This document shows, one piece after another, positions 9,178 through 19,500 of a DNA stretch of 64,000 bases (positions are counted from its first letter, which is position 1; each line of letters begins with the position of its first letter). Under the pieces are notes generated by a model. The model made no database searches. It saw only the letters and a program-made list of their open reading frames with translations, and had not been told where the DNA came from. A program made the translations under genes and the position numbers. Source of the DNA: Flavobacteriales bacterium (GTDB lineage Bacteria > Bacteroidota > Bacteroidia > Flavobacteriales_D > Cryomorphaceae); assembly GCA_022448105.1 (NCBI GenBank), contig JAKVAV010000008.1, forward strand, positions 62,001 through 126,000, read 5' to 3'.

Positions 9178-11577
9178 CTAAACCTCCTCCGTCACAACTC
9201 CAACAACTTCCTGCATTTCTTTCTCAAATGCCTTTTCAATGGTGTTGTTCTCACTTAGATTCACCGTTATCCGGATCGCTTTTAGCCCACTAACCCCTTG
9301 CATCTGCTCAAGATCGAAGCGCTCGATATTGGCTTCTATGAAATTGAGATGAGTCAAATACTTTATATAAGACATGTATTCGGCTTCCTCTCTGGCTTGA
9401 GAGAAAATGACCGATACCGTATGCGGCTGAGTAAGACGTTCGCCTGTGCCAGCAATGGTGGCTTTGTCAATTCGCTTTTTCATAATCTCGTAGCGAATGT
9501 TGTAGGCGCCATCCACATCAAACTTCTTCTCATCGGTTCTAAACCTAATCGAAAGCGGTGCACTTTGCACGAGAATAAGTTGAGCAGTTTGAAGCGCAAT
9601 TGGGAGTTCGGGCAAAATTTTGTTTGTTTCTCTTGTCACTTTGCACATGAGCATGAGCTGCCACAATCGCAGATTTTGAAGATAGATGGGGTTGTACTTT
9701 TTCTTCTTCTTGGCAATGGATTGGCCTATGTAAATGTTGTACTCTACCCCGTCAGTCTTATAGTTTTCGAAGTAGTAGGGGAACATCTGTTGGGTTTTTT
9801 CCTCCTCTTTTTCAATCAATGAGTACGACATATGATTGATCATCTCTATCGAATCTTCGAAAGCCTTTCTCTTATGATAAATGATCCCATGGTTGTCATC
9901 AAGCGCATCGAAGTATTTGTCGATATGCTCTTGAAGATCTTTGTTGTCGTCGTAAAGATGCTTGAAGAGCGGCTCAATTTCCGTTCTGATAAATTCTACA
10001 ACTTGAACCTCTTCGTCTGAGAGCAGTCTATCTGATACTCTTACCCGGAAATTCTGAACTTCAAATTCCAATTCCTTGTAAATCGGGAAAGGATGCTTCT
10101 TAATCACATGCTTCAATACATCTGACACCATATCGAGCTGACTTACCAGGTCGATCTGAATACAACCGTTTCGGATAGTTGAAGAGTTTCTTACGTCTGA
10201 TGATCCGTACAAGGGATGTACATTTTCGAAGACAACTTCGCCGAGGCTTTTCTCTTCGTTTTTCTTTTCTGCGTCCAAATAGTCCAGCGCCACCTCCTGA
10301 AATTTCCACTCCACCGCTGAGTGAAGCGAGGTGAATTTATCTTTAATAATTCGCGTGACTTCGGTTTCTTCCTCGTTTCGTACCCTCTCTACTGAAATCG
10401 CTAAAAGAGGGATGAGGTCATTAAATCTCAGCAGATCTAAAGAACTAAACGCATTGACCTCTTCGGAAACGATCTCGAATAATCCCACGACATGGTTATT
10501 CAATACGAGCGGTATGAGAATCATGCTTTTGATGTTAAACTCCAAAAGGGTAGAACGCATCATTTCATTGATCTCTGCCGTATGCACATTTGTAAGGACG
10601 ATGGGCTCCTTACTCTCAAAGAAAGGTCCCATTATTGCCTTGATATCAAGGTCGTTCATGCCGCACTTAAAATCATCTGCTTTTTCTTGGTCCGAGGCAT
10701 CCAACTTCGTTCCCATAAATATGATTTCGTCCCGCAATCGTTGGTAGAATGCAATACCTATTTTGGCGTCTTTTCTTCCCATTAAACTCTGAAAACACTT
10801 CTCTATAGAAAGGATGCTTTCCGGCGAACTCAGAGCTCCTGGTTTCAATAGATCAGCTTTGAGTCGAGACAAAATTTCTTGCTCAGTAACATCAACCAGA
10901 TCAATGATGCTTACACCCGAAAACTTGAAGATTCGTGGAGGGAGTTTTTCTAACCAGAGATCGAGATTTTTATAGTTATTGATCAATTCAATTAGTTCCT
11001 CTTCGCTAAGTTCTGGAAGCTCGTCCTCTAAAACTAGATCAACAAATTCCATACTCATCTGCCCATAAAATGATCGCTCTAAACCTGTTTTAGGATCTAT
11101 CAAACTAATAACCCTGTAGGGACGTCTTTCTACGGGAAAATCATAGAAATTCTCTAGAATCTCAACATAAGCTCCGATGATTTGAAAGTATATAGTTTCG
11201 GCGTATTCTTCTTCCGTTATGCCTCCATTCTCAGACCTAAAGATGTTAATCACATCATGAAAAGATGGAGTCTCGTAAAAGCAATCCGAATCAAAGGCTG
11301 CAAGAACACCTTTCATTTCATTCTTCCACGTGGCCTTACTGAAAATATCAGAGAGTAAAAGTTCCACTTTGTCGAAGTGCTTCTTGATGATACTTCGGTC
11401 TTCAATCACACCTTTCAGTTCAGGTTCTGATTGAACAGTTTCCAAAATTGATTTTGCATTCTCTGCAACTACTCGGTTGGAAGAATTTGCCTGATCCTCC
11501 CAGAATTCAAAAATTCTATCAAAATTTAGCTCTGTTTTGAATGGGAAGTTTTCTCTGAATAGCTGATGAACATCCAT
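9178..11577 (-). CDS. Large GAF-domain protein
   Basis: 799 residues with no signal peptide or membrane segment. A GAF-type domain spans about 250-400: strands around KIGIAFYQ and EPIVLTNV, a central SMILIPLVLNNHVVGLFEIVS core, and a helix carrying LLAISVERV. The long flanking regions are acidic, helix-rich and have no recognisable catalytic motif (no histidine kinase, GGDEF, EAL or sigma-54 signature). Proteins of this size and layout occur in Bacteroidota without assigned function. A small-ligand or redox sensor passing a signal through protein contacts is plausible. It is divergent from the HD-PycTM gene across 144 bases, so joint control is possible. Confidence 0.72.
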   Translation of the reverse strand: MDVHQLFRENFPFKTELNFDRIFEFWEDQANSSNRVVAENAKSILETVQSEPELKGVIEDRSIIKKHFDKVELLLSDIFSKATWKNEMKGVLAAFDSDCFYETPSFHDVINIFRSENGGITEEEYAETIYFQIIGAYVEILENFYDFPVERRPYRVISLIDPKTGLERSFYGQMSMEFVDLVLEDELPELSEEELIELINNYKNLDLWLEKLPPRIFKFSGVSIIDLVDVTEQEILSRLKADLLKPGALSSPESILSIEKCFQSLMGRKDAKIGIAFYQRLRDEIIFMGTKLDASDQEKADDFKCGMNDLDIKAIMGPFFESKEPIVLTNVHTAEINEMMRSTLLEFNIKSMILIPLVLNNHVVGLFEIVSEEVNAFSSLDLLRFNDLIPLLAISVERVRNEEETEVTRIIKDKFTSLHSAVEWKFQEVALDYLDAEKKNEEKSLGEVVFENVHPLYGSSDVRNSSTIRNGCIQIDLVSQLDMVSDVLKHVIKKHPFPIYKELEFEVQNFRVRVSDRLLSDEEVQVVEFIRTEIEPLFKHLYDDNKDLQEHIDKYFDALDDNHGIIYHKRKAFEDSIEMINHMSYSLIEKEEEKTQQMFPYYFENYKTDGVEYNIYIGQSIAKKKKKYNPIYLQNLRLWQLMLMCKVTRETNKILPELPIALQTAQLILVQSAPLSIRFRTDEKKFDVDGAYNIRYEIMKKRIDKATIAGTGERLTQPHTVSVIFSQAREEAEYMSYIKYLTHLNFIEANIERFDLEQMQGVSGLKAIRITVNLSENNTIEKAFEKEMQEVVGVVTEEV

Positions 11578-11721
11578 ATTTTCGAGAGTTAATCTGATTC
11601 TTAAATTTGAAGAATGCTGAGAATCAGATATTAAAATTACAAATTATCTAATTCAGTTTCTCACTGCAAGTTATACCCTGCAAGGCAATAGTTCTATATT
11701 TAGCCTGTTATATTTCCCTAA

Positions 11722-12903
11722 ATGGAACAAAACATCGTCACAGCGGCAGAAGAATTCGCCATACAGAAGTTGAAGAATGAACTTCCTGAATATGCAAAGT
11801 ATCACGATCTTGTTCATACTAAGATCGTTGCACGAGAAGTTGCTGACCTTGCCCTAAAGGAAGGGTTAGACGACAACAAACAAAGCCTTCTCAAGGTAGC
11901 TGCATGGTTTCACGATTTAGGTTACCTGCATAGGGCCGATGGCCATGAAAAACTGAGTGCTGAAATAGCTGACGGCTTTCTTGCCGAGCAAGGCGCGAGT
12001 GAAAGTGATAGACAGCATGTGAGAAGGATCATTCTGGCCACTGAAATGAAATACGAGCCTCAGGATATTCTCGAAGAGCTAATAAGAGATGCGGACCTGG
12101 CGCACCTCGGAATGAGTGAGTTTGAGGAGAGATCAGAGTTGCTTAGGCAAGAGAAAGGAATACTCCTCAACTCGCCCATAAAAAGAGCTCAATGGCTAAA
12201 GATGAATATCGAATTTTTTGAGACTTATCGATACCATACTAAATCGGCCATTGAAAAATATGGAGCTAAAAAGCAGGCCCATTTGGAATCTCTTAAAGCA
12301 GATCTGGCAAAAAAAAAGAAACCCAAAAAGAAGAAAGGAGATGTGAAAAAAACTCCAAGCAAAGGGCGCGGTGTAGAGACCATGTTCAGGGTAACTTTGA
12401 AAAACCACACCACATTGAGTCAAATCGCTGACAATAAAGCAAACATAATGCTCAGTGTAAATGCTATAATTATTTCTATTGTCTTGACTTCATTATTGCC
12501 AAAATTGGACAACAATACTTATCTGCTGTGGCCGTCCGTTTTGCTACTTGCCGTGTGCATTGTTGCCGTAATTTTTGCTACCATATCTACGATACCGAAA
12601 GTTACCCGAAACGGTGCCAGTGAAGAAAGTGTTCGGAATCGTACAACAAATCTTCTATTCTTCGGGAATTTTCAAGGTCTTGACCTCAATGTCTACGTTG
12701 ACGGCATGCACGATTTAATGGAGGATGAAAAATACCTCTATGAAACACTTATGAAAGACCTTTACTTTTTGGGAAAGGTTTTGAATAAAAAGTATTACTA
12801 CTTGAGGCTTTGTTATACCGTTTTTGTAATAGGAATCGTTTTGTCAGTTTTTGCATATCTCATATCTCTTCAAATTATGTTTTCTGCACCAGCCCAGCTG
12901 TAG
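11722..12903 (+). CDS. HD-domain phosphohydrolase fused to Pycsar-type (PycTM/DUF5706) membrane domain
   Basis: A two-part protein of 393 residues. Residues 1-185 are an HD domain with H32, the H64-D65 doublet, H75 and D125 as probable metal ligands. A lysine-rich linker (about 190-215) follows. Residues 220-390 match the Pycsar effector transmembrane domain: TLSQIADNKANIML leads into a hydrophobic helix, a second helix follows LLWPS, and a third lies near the C-terminus. The PycTM family is known as the membrane-disrupting effector of cyclic-pyrimidine defence systems. No nucleotide cyclase lies nearby. The HD part may hydrolyse a nucleotide signal. Transcribed alone, divergent from the GAF gene. 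Confidence 0.85.
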   Translation: MEQNIVTAAEEFAIQKLKNELPEYAKYHDLVHTKIVAREVADLALKEGLDDNKQSLLKVAAWFHDLGYLHRADGHEKLSAEIADGFLAEQGASESDRQHVRRIILATEMKYEPQDILEELIRDADLAHLGMSEFEERSELLRQEKGILLNSPIKRAQWLKMNIEFFETYRYHTKSAIEKYGAKKQAHLESLKADLAKKKKPKKKKGDVKKTPSKGRGVETMFRVTLKNHTTLSQIADNKANIMLSVNAIIISIVLTSLLPKLDNNTYLLWPSVLLLAVCIVAVIFATISTIPKVTRNGASEESVRNRTTNLLFFGNFQGLDLNVYVDGMHDLMEDEKYLYETLMKDLYFLGKVLNKKYYYLRLCYTVFVIGIVLSVFAYLISLQIMFSAPAQL

Positions 12904-13055
12904 ACTGACTTTCGGTTGTTGAACAGAGAGTTTATCTTCAATTTATTTCTTTCCTTTAGGATTTGTTTGCCACAGCTCACAGAACAAGTCTGGTGAAATC
13001 ACTTTGAATAAAAAGGCGTTCGCGCGCCAGCCAACCAAAACATTAGAGGTAAAGA

Positions 13056-15404
13056 ATGAAAAAGTACTTAGTAGGCTTTTGTCTTTTATTGCAATGCTCA
13101 CTTTTTTCTCAAACTAAAGAAACATACCAAGTTGGTCTTCTTCTAGATTTCAGAACGGCCGAATTGGAGCCATTAATTCAAATTCTCCAAGATCAAATTA
13201 TTGCCGTAGTCGGGGAAGATGCGAATATTATTTTTTCCGAAAAAAATATCCTCGTCAATAATTACGATACAAACCTAGCAAAGGCTCATTATGATCAAAT
13301 GATAGAAGGTGATGCTGACATTATTATCGCTTTTGGTGCAGTAAACAATGAAGTGTTCTCTAACATAAAAAGCTTTGAGAAACCCAGTATCCTCTTTGGT
13401 TCGGTGACCAGCGAGTTTTATAATCTTGATTACGATAAAAAGACATCGGGCCGTGAGAACTTTACTTATCTCCTGGCTCCTCTGACCTATGAGGATGATC
13501 TTAGGGTTTTAAAAGAACTCACCGGTTTTACGAAAGTAGGAATAGCCGTGGAAGAGGGATTGATGGACATTTTGAGTTTTGATCAAGTATTTTCAAAAAT
13601 TGCTAAAGACCTTGGCATTGAATACAAACTCATTCCCTACACCACTGCTGATGAAATACTCAATGGGATAGACTCTGAGATCGATGCGTATTATCAGGCC
13701 ACTGGTATAGCTTTGAGCAATGCGGAGATAAAGCTCGTCGCTTCCAAATTGTTAGAAGAAAAAATTCCCTCCTTTACCACCACTAGCATCGGAGATGTTG
13801 AACTCGGGTTTATGGCAACGAATCGCTCTCTTGAAAACACGAATATTTTCTTTCGTCGAATAGCTTTAAATATTGAAGCCTATGTAAATGGTGTCAAGCT
13901 TTCTGAAATGCCCCTTTTCCTCGAGTTTAATGACAAGATCACACTCAATATCAATACTACACAAGTCGTCGGGATCCCTATCAAGTACAGCATGATTGGA
14001 GATGCTAATATTATTGGTGACCTCAAGAATTCGGTTTCTGAAAAAAGGTACAACCTGCTCGATGTGATGGAAGCTGTTTTGGGTGGAAATCTGCTTTTGA
14101 AGTCCTCAAGGAAGGATGTAGAGCTGAGTGAACAGAACGTGAGAACTGCTTGGAGTAATTACTTTCCGAGCGTAAATGGTTCAGCCAGTTTTGTATATGT
14201 AAATCCGGAAACAGCAGAGAGGTCTTTTGGCAATAACCCAGAGTATTCAACCTCAGGTGCCGTCACTTTAGACCAAGTAGTCTACTCTCCTGATGCCAAT
14301 GCCAATATTTCTATACAGAAGTATATTTTGTCGGCACAAAGAGAGATTCTCACGGCCAATGAGCTAGATGCCGTTTACAATGCCTCCTTGGCTTATTTTA
14401 ATGCGCTCATAGCTAAGGCGAACTTGTCTATCCAGAATGAAAACCTCAATCTCACCAAGACTAACCTAGAGATAGCCTCACAAAATTACGAGGCTGGGCA
14501 ATCAGGAAAATCTGATGTTCTGCGTTTTACGAGTGAAAAAGCTCAAAACAAGCAAGGCCTTGTAGAAGCGGTGAATGCCCTAAACCAAGCTTTTTACAAC
14601 CTCAATCAGCTTCTCAATAATCCCATTGAGATGGAAATAGATGTTGTTGATGCAGAATTAGGGAAAGGAGTACTTGCCAATTACAATTATCAAGAGCTGA
14701 AGGTCTTGATTGATGATCCTTCCATGAGAGAGTCTTTTGTAGAATACTTAACTGAAGTTGCTATTCAGAACTCTCCAGACATCAAGTCATTGGATTATAA
14801 TTTGAGTGCAACCGAGCGATCTTTGCAACTCAATGGTGCTGGAAGGTTTATTCCGACAGCTTCCCTTCAAGGTCAGTACAATTATATTTTTAACCGATGG
14901 GGGGCAGGGAGTACGGCCAACGAATTTATAGGGCTTGATTTGATAGACGAAAGGTACAACATCGGGGTTGGAATAAGTATTCCTATTGTGGATCGAAATC
15001 TGTCGAATATTAATCGCCAAATTGGTCAAATACAGCAAGATCAATTGATGATCAATCGAGAGAATATTGAGCTCAATATAAAAGCGAATATTAATGCAGC
15101 GATCCTCGATCTGTACAATCAAATTGCAAACATAGAAATATCGAAGATATCAGAAGAAGCTGCAGAAGAGTCTCTTGAGCTGGTTCAAGAATCGTATTCC
15201 AATGGCGCCGTGAATATTGTGCAGCTACTCGATGCTCAAAACAACTTTCTTTTAGCTCAGCAAGCACGAGTAACTGCCGTTTACAGCTTCCTCGCAAGCT
15301 CCATAGAGCTAGAGCGCTACCTGAGCTACTTCTTCTTACTACATACGCCAGAAGAAAATCAATCATTTATTCAAGGATTTTACGAGTATGTCCAATCGAA
15401 ATAG
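13056..15404 (+). CDS. TolC-like outer-membrane efflux protein with N-terminal substrate-binding-like domain
   Basis: The signal peptide covers residues 1-19 (ending SLFSQ). Residues about 25-325 look like the ABC-type substrate-binding fold (PF04392-like): YQVGLLLDF, a GDADIIIAFGA strand-turn, PSILFGSV, and a second lobe starting at GFTKVGIAVEEG. From about residue 330 an outer-membrane efflux protein domain begins (YNLLDVMEAVLGGNLLLKSS). It has two long coiled-coil repeats, each with the QNVRTAW/ENLNLTK and SYSNGAVNIVQLLDAQN patterns of TolC. At 782 residues it is far longer than the usual 430-490. It is first in an operon with the membrane-fusion and RND genes, 3 bases upstream of the former. 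Confidence 0.87.
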   Translation: MKKYLVGFCLLLQCSLFSQTKETYQVGLLLDFRTAELEPLIQILQDQIIAVVGEDANIIFSEKNILVNNYDTNLAKAHYDQMIEGDADIIIAFGAVNNEVFSNIKSFEKPSILFGSVTSEFYNLDYDKKTSGRENFTYLLAPLTYEDDLRVLKELTGFTKVGIAVEEGLMDILSFDQVFSKIAKDLGIEYKLIPYTTADEILNGIDSEIDAYYQATGIALSNAEIKLVASKLLEEKIPSFTTTSIGDVELGFMATNRSLENTNIFFRRIALNIEAYVNGVKLSEMPLFLEFNDKITLNINTTQVVGIPIKYSMIGDANIIGDLKNSVSEKRYNLLDVMEAVLGGNLLLKSSRKDVELSEQNVRTAWSNYFPSVNGSASFVYVNPETAERSFGNNPEYSTSGAVTLDQVVYSPDANANISIQKYILSAQREILTANELDAVYNASLAYFNALIAKANLSIQNENLNLTKTNLEIASQNYEAGQSGKSDVLRFTSEKAQNKQGLVEAVNALNQAFYNLNQLLNNPIEMEIDVVDAELGKGVLANYNYQELKVLIDDPSMRESFVEYLTEVAIQNSPDIKSLDYNLSATERSLQLNGAGRFIPTASLQGQYNYIFNRWGAGSTANEFIGLDLIDERYNIGVGISIPIVDRNLSNINRQIGQIQQDQLMINRENIELNIKANINAAILDLYNQIANIEISKISEEAAEESLELVQESYSNGAVNIVQLLDAQNNFLLAQQARVTAVYSFLASSIELERYLSYFFLLHTPEENQSFIQGFYEYVQSK

Positions 15405-15407
15405 AAA

Positions 15408-16511
15408 ATGAGTACGTCAAAAAATATGTTTATCAAAACATCTAAAATAGCTGCCCTTTTGATGGGTGTTTTGTTGATCTCTTGCGGAAGAAGTCAAGAA
15501 GAGGAAAAAATTATTCTGAGGCCCGTCTCTTACACTGAGGTGGGAGTTTCTGGGAAAAACTTTTCAAGGACCTTTAGTGGTACAGCGACTACAGACAAAG
15601 TCGTCAATTTGAGTTTTCGAAACAGTGGAATCATCACGGAATTCAACCTTTCACTAGGTAAAACGGTGAAGAAAGGGGAGTTGCTGGGAAGACTTGATAA
15701 TGTTCAAGCTCGTCTTAATTATGAGAACTCCTTATCTTCCTTAAACAGCGCAAAATCACAGCTCAATACATCTAAGCTGAGCTTGGATCGTGTTCGCGCT
15801 CTCTTCGAAAAAGGAAGTACCTCACTCAGTGATTACGAAGCGGCCAAGAACAATTACCGCTCAGCCAAAGCCAACTATGAATCTGCCGAGAGAGGGGTAG
15901 ATATTCAAAAAGAACAAGTGAACTATGGCTACTTGTACGCACCGGGTGATGGTGTCATCGCACAGGTAAATGCGGAAATAGACGAAAATGTCACTCCAGG
16001 CCAGATTATCGCTGTTCTAAATCAAGGTCGAGATATGCAAATCTCACTGGGACTGCCCGAAAACGTAATTAATAGAGTGAAAGAAGGAATTGAAGTGAAT
16101 ATCCAGATGTCTTCCATTCAGGGAGAGTCTTTTAGAGGAATAGTTGATGAGGTTTCACCATCTATCGATCCTCTTTCTTCTACTTATCCGGTTTCCGTGA
16201 AGGTGATTGATACTTCGGATCAGATAAAGTCTGGAATGGCGGCTAATGTGACCTTCCAATTTGAAGAAGCTTCAAAAACTGAGGAGGCACTCGTAATTCC
16301 TGCAAAAGCTGTCGGAGAGGATGATCAGGGGAATTTCGTATTCCTCGTAGAATCTATTGGCGATAGCACCGTAGTCAAAAAGCAACCTATAAAAGTCGGA
16401 GAGCTCACATCTGAAGGTTTTGAAATTTTAAATGGATTAAATCCTGGCCAAAGGGTGGCTATTGCAGGACTGCAAACACTACTCGATGGTCAGCAAGTAA
16501 AGCTGCAATAA
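15408..16511 (+). CDS. RND efflux membrane-fusion (periplasmic adaptor) lipoprotein
   Basis: An HlyD/AcrA-type adaptor of 367 residues that links the inner-membrane pump to the outer-membrane channel. The N-terminus carries a lipobox ending in LLISC, predicting a lipidated, membrane-anchored form. Residues about 60-100 form the first half of the lipoyl domain (NLSFRNSGIITEFNLSLGKTV). A short coiled-coil hairpin with SALNSAK-type heptads follows, then the second lipoyl half (YLYAPGDGVIAQV). Beta-barrel and membrane-proximal domains end the protein (VIPAKAVGEDDQGNFVFLV). An in-frame ATG at 15426 is an alternative start. It lies between the channel and pump genes of the same operon. Confidence 0.93.
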   Translation: MSTSKNMFIKTSKIAALLMGVLLISCGRSQEEEKIILRPVSYTEVGVSGKNFSRTFSGTATTDKVVNLSFRNSGIITEFNLSLGKTVKKGELLGRLDNVQARLNYENSLSSLNSAKSQLNTSKLSLDRVRALFEKGSTSLSDYEAAKNNYRSAKANYESAERGVDIQKEQVNYGYLYAPGDGVIAQVNAEIDENVTPGQIIAVLNQGRDMQISLGLPENVINRVKEGIEVNIQMSSIQGESFRGIVDEVSPSIDPLSSTYPVSVKVIDTSDQIKSGMAANVTFQFEEASKTEEALVIPAKAVGEDDQGNFVFLVESIGDSTVVKKQPIKVGELTSEGFEILNGLNPGQRVAIAGLQTLLDGQQVKLQ

Positions 16512-16570
16512 ACTGCTGATGTGCAAAGCTGTCTGCGAAATATTCTTCACGCTCTGAAAAGATATAAATA

Positions 16571-19500
16571 ATGAATCTTACTCAGTTCTCAATTGAAAAA
16601 AATCGGATCACTTATACACTCGTTGCTACGATCGTATTATTGGGCATCTCCTTATATCAAGGACTTCCTCGCGATAGCATGCCACCAATGACAATTCGCA
16701 TTGCCTCTGTCGTTTCCGTTTTTCCAGGAGCGGCGCCCGAAAGAGTGGAAGAACTAGTAACGGATAAGGTAGAAAAAGCAGCACAACAACTCTCAGAATT
16801 AAAAGAGCTTACAAGTACCTCAAGGACTGGTCTTTCAGTGGTGATGGTGGAGCTAAAAGACGATGTGAGCGATCAGGATCTTCAGAACGTTTGGGACCGA
16901 TTGAGACGAAAGCTGAATCAAATCGAAAATATGCCTGATGGTGTGGTTCCAGTAGTTGATGATGAGAGTATTGGAGACGTGTATGGAATTGTGCTAGGGC
17001 TTACCAGCGATGGCTACTCTTATGCTGAAATGAAAGATTATATAGATGATATAAGGGACGACTTGGTCAAACTTGATAATGCCGCTGAAGTCGAGATTGG
17101 AGGAGATCAAGACGAAAGAGTTTTTATTGAATTTGACGATTCTCGATTAAAGGAATACGGTCTTTCATCTCAGATTTTGAGTGGAATGATTTCGTCTCAA
17201 AACATCCTGAGCACTGGAGGACAAATCAATGTAGAAGATGAGCGAATCGTTCTAGAGCCAACCGGGAACTTCGATGAGTTGGAGGATATTCGCAATATGC
17301 TTATCCCCGTGGGAGACGGTAGTCAGCTCGTCTACCTTAAGGACATCACGTCGGTGAATAAAGGGTACATTTCTCCTCCTACGCAGAAGGTGCGCGTCAA
17401 TGGTAACGACGCTATTACACTTCACATTTCTTTGAAGGACGGTGCCAATATTATTGATCTAGGTCAAGAAGTCAATCAGGTGAGGCAAGAGTGGGAGGAA
17501 CGATTACCAATCGGTCTCGAACTCCATACATTGTCGTCTCTCGATGTCTACGTGGATGACCAAGTCGGAAGCTTTATGGTCAACCTCATGCAGTCAGTTG
17601 TCATCGTATTTCTGGTCATGCTCGTTTTTTTGGGAATGCGCACAGGTGTGATCATCACTACACTTATACCCATGGTCATAGTGACCACTTTCATGGTCAT
17701 GGGGATCATGAACATTGGTATCAACAAAGTTTCTTTAGCGGCACTTATCATGGCACTAGGGATGATGGTTGACAACGGCATTGTAGTAGCGGAGACCATC
17801 GTTGTCAAACTCGAAGATGGAATCGCTCGAAAAGATGCAGCTATTCAAGCCTGCTCTGAGTTATTTACTCCTTTGTTGATTTCAACCCTCACCACTTCTG
17901 CAGCATTTCTCTCCTTTTTCTTGGCAGAATCAAACATGGGAGATGTAGTCGGACCAATTTTCTTGGTTATTACTATTGCCCTCCTGTCTTCATGGCTCGT
18001 CTCGCTTACCGTGATTACACTACTCTCTTATCAATTTATGAAAGTCAAAGAAAAAGACGGGAAGGAGAGCTTAGTGGATAGAATTATTAATTGGTTGAAG
18101 GGATATTACAAGAATTATATTCTCGTCGCACTCAAGAACAAACAGGTTACCATGATTATGCTGGTTGCAGTTTTTGTTCTGGCCATGTTTGGGTTTACTA
18201 AAGTCCCTTTTGTTTTCTTCCCTGATAGTGATCGAAATATGATCACAGTAGATATTAACCTGCCTGAAGGAACCAAAATTGAGCGGACTACAGAAGTGGT
18301 GACAAAGATTGAACAGTATATGTCAGACTCTCTGGAAATCAGTGATTCGCGACTCGACGGAATTGTGGATTGGTCCTCTTACATCGGTGAAGGACCTACC
18401 TCTTATGATCAAGGTTATCAGCTCGATGAGGCCAATTCTAGCTACGGTCATATTTTGGTTAATACAACTAGATTTGAAGTGAATCAACAGCTTATCAATA
18501 AGCTGGACGTATTTTGTTTTAATCAGTTTCCAAATGCGGATATAAAGGTTGCTTTTTTAGGCGCTGGTCCTTCAGGAGACCCTGTTGAAGTAAGGGTGAC
18601 AGGAAATGAGCCTGATAATCTCTCAGTTATTTCAGAGCAAATAAAAATTAAACTAAATTCTATCTCTGGCACAAAGAATATTAAGGACGATTGGGGCCCG
18701 AAGTCTAAGAAGTTTATCATCGATATTGACCAAGTAAGAGCTCAAAGTGCAGGTATATCCAGTCAAGATATTGCAATTTCTCTGCAGACTGTTCTTGATG
18801 GTTTTGCTACCGGAGAGTACCGAGAGGAGGATAAATCTATACCGATCCTCATGCGAAGCGACAAAAGCCAAGAACAGACCTTAGAGTCAATAGAAACGCT
18901 CAACGTATTTTCCCAAAATTCAGGGAGAAACGTGCCTCTTCTTCAAGTGGCTAGTGTAAAACCCGTTTGGCAATATGCCAAGATAAAGAGAAAGGACATC
19001 GATAGAACAATCACCATCACTTCACAACTTAGAGAGGGAGGAAATGCCTCGGAGATTACTGCCGAACTTACCCCTTGGTTAGAGGAATATGCAAAAACGT
19101 GGGACGCAGGCTACACATACGAATTTGGAGGGGATGCCGAGAGCACAGCTGAGAATATGGGAGCCGTAATCAAGTATTTACCTCTTTGTGGTTTCATCAT
19201 TTTGTTGCTTCTGATTATCCAATTCAATTCCTTCAGAAAGATGATAATGGTATACTGTACCATACCGCTCTCGCTTATTGGTGTGTCCATTGGGCTATTG
19301 ACATTTCAGCAGCCATTCGGCTTTATGCCTTTTCTTGGAGTAATTGCCCTGGCCGGTATTATTATCAATAATGCGATTGTGCTTATTGATAGGATGGAGG
19401 TCGAACAAAGTGATCTGGGTAGAAGAGAGATCGATGCCGTTATCACTGCTTGTCTACAAAGGTTTAGACCTATTCTCTTGGCGACTTTTACTACGGTGTT

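Noticed and set aside
9298-9822. 174-codon open frame on the plus strand
   Set aside because: It lies wholly antisense to the GAF-domain gene and has no family features.
9178-12903. A complete Pycsar or CBASS defence operon
   Set aside because: No cyclase or CD-NTase motif is present in the neighbouring genes; only the effector-like domain was found.
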